Source of the DNA: Catenulispora acidiphila DSM 44928
GTDB lineage: Bacteria; Actinomycetota; Actinomycetes; Streptomycetales; Catenulisporaceae
DNA length: 64,000 nucleotides
Assembly (NCBI RefSeq): GCF_000024025.1
Contig: NC_013131.1
Span: 6,324,001 to 6,388,000, forward strand
Reading direction: 5' to 3'
Part shown: piece by piece, positions 43,746 through 50,058 of the stretch
Layout: each line of letters begins with the position of its first letter
Position numbering within the stretch: position 1 is the stretch's first letter
Notes under the pieces: generated by a model
What the model was told of the DNA's origin: nothing
The model's database searches: none
Seen by the model: the letters and a program-made list of their open reading frames with translations, nothing else
Made by a program: the position numbers and the translations under genes

Positions 43746-45273
43746 CTGCCGAGGCCTCCTTCGGGTTGTCGTTGGTCAGGTTCTCGTTGGTCAGGTTCTC
43801 GTTGGTCAGGTTTTCGTTGGTCGGGCTCTTGGCGAGAGTGAACAGCGCGAGCTGCGTGGACGGCCCGAGCTCCGGGTCGACCTCGCCGACGGGCTTGAAG
43901 CGGACGTCGTAACCGTGCGCCGCGGCGACCCGTTCGGCCCAGGCGCGGAACTCCGCACGCGTCCACTCGAACCGGTGGTCGCTGTGCCGGAAGCGGCCGG
44001 CCTCCAGGGTCTCGTAGCGCGCGTTGTATTCGACGTTCGGCGTGGTCACCACGACCGCGCGGGGGTGCGCGGCGCGGAAGACGGCGTGCTCGAGCGCGGG
44101 GAGGCGGTGGGCGTCGACGTGCTCGATGACCTCCATCAGGACCGCGGCGTCGTAGCCGGCGAGCCGCGCGTCGGTGTAGGTCAGCGCGCCCTGGCGCAGG
44201 GTCAGGCGGGCCTTGACGCGGTCGGGCAGCCGATCGACGTGGAGCTTGCGGGCGGCGATCTGGAGGGCGCGCGCCGAGACGTCGATGCCGACGACCTCGG
44301 TGAACGCCTTGTCCTTCAGCAGGTCGCGCAGCAGTGCGCCCTCGCCGCAGCCGAGGTCCAGGACCCGCGAGGCTTCGGCCTCGTGCAGGGTCTCGACGAC
44401 GGCTTCGCGGCGGGCGGTGGCCAGCGACAGCTTGCGTTCTTTCGCCGGGACGGCGTCCGGAGCGGATTCCTGCACCGGCTCGCCGTCGAACCCCACCGCG
44501 TTGTCCAGTACCTCCGGCTCGACGTCGTCCACCTCCGCCAGCCGTGCCAGCGCCTCGCGGACCAGCGGCTGGCGCCGGGCCAGGTAGCGGCGGGCGATCA
44601 TGCCGCGCAGCGGGTGGGCGCCGAGCCAGCCCTCGCCGGCGCGGACCAGCTTGTCGACCTCGTCGCTGGCGACCCAGTAGTGCTTGGCGCCGTCGAGGGC
44701 GGCCAGCAGGACGAACAGGTGCGACAGCGCCTCGGACAGGCGCAGGGTGCCGGTGAGGGTCAGGCTCGTGTAGCGCGAGGCGCCCCATTCGGGGAACGCC
44801 GGGTCCAGGGCGACCGGCTCGGCCGCGACCGTCCAGCCCAGCGGCTCGAAGAGCTCGACCGCCAGCTGCGGTTCGCGGCAGATGAGCGCCGGGACCTCGA
44901 CGCGCAGCGGCAGGGCGGTGGCGGCCAGGTCCGGGCGCTGGTCGCAGCGGCCGCGCAGGGCGGTGCGGAAGACGTTCCCGAGGGCGGAGGCCAGCAGCGA
45001 GGACGCCGCGTAGGGCCGGTCGTTGACGTACTGCGAGAGCGCGAAGTCCGGGGCGTTGCGGCCGCGGCCGCGCACCAGGGCGATCGGATCCACCTCGAGC
45101 AGCAACGCGGCGGTGCACTCCTGAGGACCGGCGGCTGGATAGAACACATGGGCCTTGCCGTAGGTCACGTCGAAGGCCTGGACCCGGTCGGGGTTCTTGT
45201 GGAGCAGGAAGCCCAGGTCGGTGGCCGGCCACTCGGCGCCGGGCGGCGGCGTCGCGGTAATCGTCAGGAGCAT
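43738..45273 (-). CDS. hen1: 3'-terminal RNA ribose 2'-O-methyltransferase Hen1
   Basis: 511 residues. The N-terminal half (1 to about 240) is the bacterial Hen1 N domain that activates Pnkp ligation. The C-terminal half is the methyltransferase: VLDLGCGEGALL (SAM binding, about 300) and LMEVIEHVDAHRL (metal-binding Glu/His set, about 378), then VVVTTPNVEYN. It methylates the 2'-OH of the 3' end at a break before sealing, making the repaired RNA resistant to re-cutting. The C-terminus contains three copies of the pentapeptide LTNEN from a 15-nt DNA repeat. Confidence 0.93.
   Translation of the reverse strand: MLLTITATPPPGAEWPATDLGFLLHKNPDRVQAFDVTYGKAHVFYPAAGPQECTAALLLEVDPIALVRGRGRNAPDFALSQYVNDRPYAASSLLASALGNVFRTALRGRCDQRPDLAATALPLRVEVPALICREPQLAVELFEPLGWTVAAEPVALDPAFPEWGASRYTSLTLTGTLRLSEALSHLFVLLAALDGAKHYWVASDEVDKLVRAGEGWLGAHPLRGMIARRYLARRQPLVREALARLAEVDDVEPEVLDNAVGFDGEPVQESAPDAVPAKERKLSLATARREAVVETLHEAEASRVLDLGCGEGALLRDLLKDKAFTEVVGIDVSARALQIAARKLHVDRLPDRVKARLTLRQGALTYTDARLAGYDAAVLMEVIEHVDAHRLPALEHAVFRAAHPRAVVVTTPNVEYNARYETLEAGRFRHSDHRFEWTRAEFRAWAERVAAAHGYDVRFKPVGEVDPELGPSTQLALFTLAKSPTNENLTNENLTNENLTNDNPKEASADV
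43771..43825. repeat. 15-nt tandem repeat in the hen1 3' end
   Basis: Three near-identical copies of GTTGGTCAGGTTCTC (43771, 43786, 43801) plus a partial fourth, encoding repeated LTNEN at the Hen1 C-terminus just before the overlap with pnkp. Confidence 0.85.
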
Positions 45274-45308
45274 TGCACGATCGTGTCGGACCAGGTCCCG
45301 CCCGGCAA

Positions 45309-45368
45309 ACCAGTATTCAGACCGTTATACGAACCGGCACTCGAACCAGCATCCGAACCGGTACTCAG
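45309..45368. repeat. 12-nt tandem repeat between kptA and hen1
   Basis: Five imperfect 12-nt units of the form ACCRGYAYTCRA (45309, 45321, 45333, 45345, 45357), filling the gap between the two genes and ending at the kptA stop codon. Confidence 0.75.
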
Positions 45369-45922
45369 CCGAGCGCCGGAACCTCGCGCAGGTACTCCGC
45401 CGGCACGGCGTCGGTCAGCCACACACCGTTCCCCGTCACGAAGAACGTGTAGCCCTCGGCGTGCATGCGCGCGGCGGCGACGGCCAAGACCGCCGGCTTG
45501 CCGTGCCGGGATCCGACCTTCACGGCCGTCTCCTTGTCCGGCGAGAGGTGCACCGCATGGCGTTTCATCGGGAGCAGCCCGTCGCGCCAGATCAGTGTGA
45601 GCGTGTTCTGCGCCGTCCCGTGGAACAGCACCTCCGGCGGCTCAGCCGTCGCATAGCCGAGTTCGACCGGTATCGAATGACCCTGACGGGCCCGGATGAG
45701 CGTCTCGGTCTCGTCGAATTCGAAGCGCTTCTTGGTGTTCTCGGCGACGACTTCTTCCAACTGGGCCCGGCTGAAAGCCTGCCCGCGCGCCGCCGCCTTG
45801 GCGAGCAGCTCGTCCACCCGCACCCACCCCGCGCCGTCCATCTCCAGGCCGATCGCCTCGGGGTGGTGGCGCAGCCAGCTCGACATCCGCTTCGACAAGC
45901 GGATCATGTTCTTCTCATTCAT
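45365..45922 (-). CDS. kptA: RNA 2'-phosphotransferase (Tpt1/KptA family)
   Basis: 185 residues from ATG 45922 (MNEKNMIRLSKRMSSWLRHH). The family pattern is complete: LSKRMSSWLRHHPE, RARQGHSIPVELGYA, LFHGTAQNTL, HAVHLSPDKETAVKVGSRHG and GNGVWLTDAVP, with the Arg-His-Arg-Arg active-site set. The enzyme moves an internal 2'-phosphate from RNA to NAD, the step needed after plant/fungal-type ligation. Here it heads the minus-strand RNA-repair cluster, 92 nt upstream of hen1. A longer start at 46018 overlaps a hairpin and is unlikely. Confidence 0.9.
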   Translation of the reverse strand: MNEKNMIRLSKRMSSWLRHHPEAIGLEMDGAGWVRVDELLAKAAARGQAFSRAQLEEVVAENTKKRFEFDETETLIRARQGHSIPVELGYATAEPPEVLFHGTAQNTLTLIWRDGLLPMKRHAVHLSPDKETAVKVGSRHGKPAVLAVAAARMHAEGYTFFVTGNGVWLTDAVPAEYLREVPALG

Positions 45923-46017
45923 AACGCGACCAAGGTCCCGCACGCGCGGCGCAGATCGCAACAGAGTTTGAGATGAGCCACCGAGGGCGGCTACCGAACA
46001 CCTGCCCGGTAAATGCA

Positions 46018-46065
46018 TTCGGCTCCGGGCCCCGCCGGGAATGGGCGACGGGTTCCGGAGCCGAA
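46018..46065. promoter_or_regulatory. Stem-loop upstream of kptA
   Basis: Perfect 11-bp arms TTCGGCTCCGG/CCGGAGCCGAA, about 95 nt before the kptA start. Role unknown. Confidence 0.5.
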
Positions 46066-46302
46066 CGCTGTACGAGATGCCACCTTCTCGCCGCTAATAC
46101 AGGCGTCGCGGTTCGCTCTGGCGTTACACCCCCTGCTGACCTGCGACGAAAGCACTCGCCGGGGAGGGCGGCCAGGGCCGGGCGGAGGCGGCGGCGCGCC
46201 GGTGGGACGCACCGAGTGGCCGGGGTATCCGTCGGGGCTGGGCGGCGCGGACGGAGGCGGGGGCGGTGTGGCGCGTCGCGGGTCGTCCGCACTCGCACGG
46301 TG

Positions 46303-46428
46303 AGGCTCCGCCTCCGCGAAGCACGGCTCGGCGCTCGCGAAGCACCGCTGCCAGCTCGCGACACGAAGCCTCCCGCCCGCGAAACAAGGCTCCGCCTCCG
46401 CGGGGCGAGGCTCCGACGGCGCGCTCTG
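46303..46428. repeat. Degenerate 21-nt tandem repeat
   Basis: About five to six 21-nt units of the type GCTCCGCCTCCGCGAAGCAC, strongly diverged from one another. Confidence 0.55.
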
Positions 46429-46521
46429 CCCCGGAGTCCCGCCCGGCGAAACAGGCGGCACGGCGTCTGGTCGTCCCGTCGGGGTCTGCACGTCCGTCGT
46501 CCTTCGCCGAATGCTGATGGT

Positions 46522-46552
46522 TGTGCCCCGCCGCGGAAAGCAGCGGGGCACA
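46522..46552. terminator. Hairpin downstream of the sigma-factor operon
   Basis: Perfect 10-bp arms TGTGCCCCGC/GCGGGGCACA around 11 nt, about 120 nt after the stop at 46670 on the minus strand. No T run, so a weak or factor-dependent terminator. Confidence 0.5.
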
Positions 46553-46669
46553 GCCTGGAGGACCGGCCGGCAGGGATGGGTTCGGCCGGGCTCGCATGCC
46601 GCGATCCCTCTTGCGGGAAAAGGCGCGCCGCGCCCCGCTGCCGTTACTTCGGCAGGTCAGAGGGCTGCG

Positions 46670-47953
46670 TCAGCGGCCGCGGCGGGTCGGGTCGGGAACG
46701 TGGGCGTGCGCCGCGCTCGAGGAGCTGACCGCCGGCCCGAACGCCGCCCCGGCGCTGGAGGACGACGTACTCGCGGCGGGCTTGTGATCGTGCGAGGGCG
46801 AGGGCGGGGCGGACGTGGACGGCGCGGGCTGCGAGGTGCTCGCGGCGCCGGTCGGCTGCGGAACCGTGGGGGTCGGCGCCGCCGCGAGAACCTGCGCGCA
46901 GTACGCGTCGATCTTGTCCGCGCCGCCGGCCAGCGCGACGAGCTTGCGCCGGTCGTGCTCGCTGAGCCCGCCGTTGCCGTTGCCCTTCTTGTGTGTCGCG
47001 TACTCGCGGCACAGCGTCAGCGCCTCGGCGGCGTCCGAGGCGGAGGTGCTCGGCGCCGAGGAGTCCGCCGTGCCGGCCGGGGTGCCCGGCAGCAGACCGT
47101 CGCTGCTGGAGGGGTCTGCGGAGGCCTGGTCAGGGCTCTGCGAGCCGTGCGGTGCGCCCAGCTGTCCTGTCGACGGCCTCGACGACGCCCCCGGCACCTG
47201 CGAGGGCTGCGACGAGGACGCCATCGTCTGCCCGGCGCGCGACTCCGGATCCGGCTCGGGCACGCCGACGCCGCCGAGCATCTGGTGCGCGGCCCGCTGG
47301 ATCGGCGAGGGCAGGACGTCGGCCTCGGCCGCGACCGCCACGCCGGTGACGGTCAGCGCCCCGGCGACGGCGGCGAGCTTCACGCCGATCAGCCGCCGCA
47401 ACGGCACCGCGGCGCTGCGCCGGACCGGTGTCGCCCCGGCGTTCTCGAACGCCCTGCGCGCTGCTTCGTAACCCCGTAGCTCATGCGGCCACGGCGGCGC
47501 GGTCGCCGCGGCCAGGACCCGCGCCACCGCCCGCGTGTCCGCCGACGGCCCGAGGTCCGCGAGGAAGTCCACGCTGCTCACGGTCGTGCCACCTCCGTTG
47601 TCCCCCGAGCCTGCGTGCCCGTCCGGCCGGCGGGTCCCGTCCAGGGCCGCCGGACCTTCAGATCCCGCTGGGGCGTGCGCGCCGTTGGTGGCATCGCCGG
47701 CGCCGTCCCAGCCGGGCGAGTATGGCATCTGCGGTACCGATTCGGCGACGGCAGAATTTCCCGCAGTCGGAAGAGCCGCCGGACCAGGGACGGAAGGCTT
47801 GGAAGACGCAGAAGACGCAGAAGGCGCGGAAGACCGGTCACCGGTTCCGACACCGGACTGTCGATCCGGAGTGGGAATCGGTGCCGGAGCAAGACCCGCG
47901 GCCCGGAACGCCTCCAACAAGCGTTCCGCCTCATCGTCGCTGAGCTCAGCCAT
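46670..47953 (-). CDS. Single-pass membrane protein partner of the ECF sigma factor
   Basis: 427 residues from ATG 47953 (MAELSDDEAERLLEAF). An intracellular, Ser/Pro-rich N-terminal part contains VDFLADLGPSADTRAVARVL. One transmembrane helix (about 190-212; IGVKLAAVAGALTVTGVAV) follows a basic stretch. The long outer part is Ser/Pro/Ala-rich, with a short folded patch (LTLCREYATHKKGNGNGGLSEH). The start overlaps the sigma gene stop by 8 nt. It occupies the anti-sigma position, but no zinc-finger anti-sigma motif is visible, so the role is inferred. Confidence 0.7.
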   Translation of the reverse strand: MAELSDDEAERLLEAFRAAGLAPAPIPTPDRQSGVGTGDRSSAPSASSASSKPSVPGPAALPTAGNSAVAESVPQMPYSPGWDGAGDATNGAHAPAGSEGPAALDGTRRPDGHAGSGDNGGGTTVSSVDFLADLGPSADTRAVARVLAAATAPPWPHELRGYEAARRAFENAGATPVRRSAAVPLRRLIGVKLAAVAGALTVTGVAVAAEADVLPSPIQRAAHQMLGGVGVPEPDPESRAGQTMASSSQPSQVPGASSRPSTGQLGAPHGSQSPDQASADPSSSDGLLPGTPAGTADSSAPSTSASDAAEALTLCREYATHKKGNGNGGLSEHDRRKLVALAGGADKIDAYCAQVLAAAPTPTVPQPTGAASTSQPAPSTSAPPSPSHDHKPAASTSSSSAGAAFGPAVSSSSAAHAHVPDPTRRGR

Positions 47954-48608
47954 ACTCCGCACCCTTCACCGTGCGCGAGCCCCGGCCGGCCCTGCCGCTC
48001 CCCGCGTCCCCGGTGCCCTCCATCCCCCCGCCGTCCCCCGTGTCGTGGCCGACGCCGTCGGCCTGTTGCTCGGCCAGGATCGCCGCGAGCCGCTTGAGCC
48101 CGCGCATCGCCGCGATCCGCACCGCGCCGTCGCGCTTGTCCAGCACCTTGGCGGTCTGCGCCACGTCCAGCCCGGCGACCACCCGCAGCAGCACCGCCTC
48201 GGCCTGGTCCTTGGGCAGCCGGGCTATCAGCCGCAAAGCGCGCTCGGTGTCCTCGCGCTCGGCGGCGGCCTGCTCGGTGTCGTCGGGCGCCGGCCAGTCG
48301 GTGACGTACTCGGCCACGTCCCCGTTGTCCTCCTTGCGGCGGGAGGTCTTGCGCAACTCGTCCAGGGCGCGGTGGCGCGCCACCCGGAACAGCCAGACGC
48401 GGAACCCCGCCGCGTCGCCACGATACCCGCGCACGTCCTTGGCTGCCTGGAGCCAGGTCTCGCTGGCCACGTCCTCGGCGGCGTCGCCGACCACGGCGCG
48501 CAGGTAGCGCAGCAGCGGCGGGTGCAGGCCGTGCCAAAGCTCTGCGAATCCCCTCTCCTCGCCGCGGCGGGCCGCGGCCAGGGCGGAATCCAGATCGCCC
48601 CAGGCCAA
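47946..48608 (-). CDS. ECF-type RNA polymerase sigma factor
   Basis: 220 residues if TTG 48608 is used, supported by GGAGGGG 6 nt upstream; GTG 48671 would add 21 residues. Region 2 is LLRYLRAVVGDAAEDVASETWLQAAKDV, cited as DAAEDVASETWLQA, and region 2.4 has FRVWLFRVARHRALDELR. Region 4 is LPKDQAEAVLLRVVAGLDVAQTAKVL, with helix-turn-helix core LDVAQTAKVLDKRDGAVRI. It belongs to the SigK/SigL-like group of ECF factors. The downstream membrane protein probably controls it. Confidence 0.85.
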   Translation of the reverse strand: MAWGDLDSALAAARRGEERGFAELWHGLHPPLLRYLRAVVGDAAEDVASETWLQAAKDVRGYRGDAAGFRVWLFRVARHRALDELRKTSRRKEDNGDVAEYVTDWPAPDDTEQAAAEREDTERALRLIARLPKDQAEAVLLRVVAGLDVAQTAKVLDKRDGAVRIAAMRGLKRLAAILAEQQADGVGHDTGDGGGMEGTGDAGSGRAGRGSRTVKGAEYG

Positions 48609-48775
48609 GCCGTACCCCTCCTCGAACCGTGCGTGCCCGCACCCTGTGTGCGCGAGCACCGCCGCCGCCACAGACCGCCCCTGCTACAGCTTGTCGCCGC
48701 CCGAACGATACACGTCCGGCGGCGCCGTCCTTGACCGGACGCGGCGACACGCCACCTGGAGGTATGGCGTTTCCT

Positions 48776-48787
48776 TGACGACAGTCA
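48776..48787. promoter_or_regulatory. Candidate operator TGAC-N4-GTCA (site 1)
   Basis: TGACGACAGTCA, an inverted repeat found 43 nt before the enoyl-CoA hydratase gene. The same pattern occurs at 55215-55226 before the acyl-CoA dehydrogenase gene. Confidence 0.55.
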
Positions 48788-48829
48788 TATGTTGGTGATG
48801 ACCGTCCACAGACCACCGGGAGGACACCG

Positions 48830-49657
48830 ATGAGCCCGTTCCGGGGTTCAGTCCCGTTCACCACTACGTGGGAGCACTTCCGCGTGGAGCACGCCGACGG
48901 GATCGCGACCGTCACCCTCGACCGCCCCGACAAGATCAACGCCTTGACCTTCGAGGCCTACGCCGACCTGCGCGACCTGCTCGCCGAGCTGCCGCACCGC
49001 GGCGACACCCGGGTCCTGGTGCTGCGCGGGGAGGGTCCGGGCTTCTGCTCCGGCGGCGACGTCAACGAGATCATCGGCGAGCTGCTGGCGATGCGCCCCG
49101 ACGAGCACCTGGCCTTCACGCGCATGACCGGCGACGTGGTGCGCGCGCTGCGGGAGATCCCGATCCCGGTGATCGCCTCGATCCACGGCATCGCCGCCGG
49201 CGCGGGCTCGGTGCTGGCCCTGGCCGCCGACTTCCGGATCGTGGCGCGCTCGGCGCGCTTCGCGTTCCTGTTCACCAAGGTCGGGCTGTCCGGCTCCGAC
49301 ATGGGAGCGGCCTACCTGCTGCCGCGGATCGCCGGGCTGGGCAACGCCACCAAGCTGCTGATGCTCGGCGACACCGTCAAGGCGCCGGAGGCCGACAAGT
49401 ACGGCCTGGTCAGCGAGCTGGTCGAGGACGAGGACCTGGAGGCGGCGACCACCGCGCTGGCCCGGCGGCTGGCCGACGGTCCGGCGCTGGCCTACGCGCA
49501 GACCAAGATGCTGCTGACCCGCGAGCTGGACATGGGCCTGTCGCCGTCGCTGGAGATGGACGCCGCGGTCCAGGCGCTGCTGATGAACACCCGCGACCAC
49601 GCCGAGTTCCACCGCGCGTTCAACGCCAAGGAGACGCCGAAGTGGGAGGGCCGATGA
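48830..49657 (+). CDS. Enoyl-CoA hydratase/isomerase family protein
   Basis: 275 residues; ATG 48830 follows GGGAGGACACCG. Crotonase-fold motifs are present: VTLDRPDKINALTFEAY, GEGPGFCSGGDVNEI (oxyanion region) and IHGIAAGAGSVLALAADFRI. Residue choice at the active site (SGSDMGAAYLLPRI) suits a hydratase-like enzyme. It overlaps RidA by 4 nt (ATGA) and probably takes part in the beta-oxidation-like steps after ring reduction in the aminobenzoyl-CoA pathway (inferred from neighbours). Confidence 0.85.
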   Translation: MSPFRGSVPFTTTWEHFRVEHADGIATVTLDRPDKINALTFEAYADLRDLLAELPHRGDTRVLVLRGEGPGFCSGGDVNEIIGELLAMRPDEHLAFTRMTGDVVRALREIPIPVIASIHGIAAGAGSVLALAADFRIVARSARFAFLFTKVGLSGSDMGAAYLLPRIAGLGNATKLLMLGDTVKAPEADKYGLVSELVEDEDLEAATTALARRLADGPALAYAQTKMLLTRELDMGLSPSLEMDAAVQALLMNTRDHAEFHRAFNAKETPKWEGR

Positions 49658-50058
49658 CCCCGCACGAGCTGGTGAACCCGCCGGAGCTGGCGCCGGCGGT
49701 CGGGTTCTCGCACGCCGTGGCGGCGGCGCCCGGCCGCACGGTCTACCTCGGCGGCCAGGCCGGGCTGCACCCGGACGGCACCGTGGACCCGACGTCCACG
49801 CTGGCCGAGCAGTTCGACCTGGCGCTGGCCAACATGGCCGCGACGCTGAGCGCCGCCGGCGCGGCGCCGGAGCACCTGGTCACCGTCACGGTGTTCGCCA
49901 CCGACGCCGAGCAGTACCGCGCGAGCCTCAAGGAGCTCGGCGCGATCTGGCGCCGCCACCTGGGCAAGCACTACCCGGCGATGGCGTTCTTCGAAGTCAA
50001 GGGCCTGTTCGACCCGGCGGCGCTGGTGGAGCTGACCGGCGTCGCGGTGGTGCCGTGA
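49654..50058 (+). CDS. RidA/YjgF-family imine deaminase
   Basis: 134 residues, Rid family: VYLGGQAGLHPDGT, LEQFDLALANM-type helix (here EQFDLALANMAATL), and VTVTVFATD. The usual catalytic Arg near residue 105 is not obvious (the segment reads YPAMAFFEVKGLFDP), so it may be a non-canonical subfamily. RidA proteins hydrolyse enamine/imine intermediates, which fits a pathway that removes an amino group from an aminobenzoyl-CoA derivative. It overlaps both neighbours by 4 nt. Confidence 0.8.
   Translation: MTPHELVNPPELAPAVGFSHAVAAAPGRTVYLGGQAGLHPDGTVDPTSTLAEQFDLALANMAATLSAAGAAPEHLVTVTVFATDAEQYRASLKELGAIWRRHLGKHYPAMAFFEVKGLFDPAALVELTGVAVVP

Larger units (their letters stand above)
45923..46669. 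other. Long intergenic region with hairpins and a 21-nt repeat
   Basis: 747 nt with no gene I can support. Long open frames on both strands are low-complexity Pro/Arg/Ala. The region holds a hairpin at 46018-46065, a degenerate tandem repeat at 46303-46428, and another hairpin at 46522-46552. Confidence 0.5.

Noticed and set aside
41190-43841. Plus-strand open frame of 883 codons
   Set aside because: Antisense to pnkp, whose three catalytic modules are intact; composition is Arg/Gln/His-rich noise.
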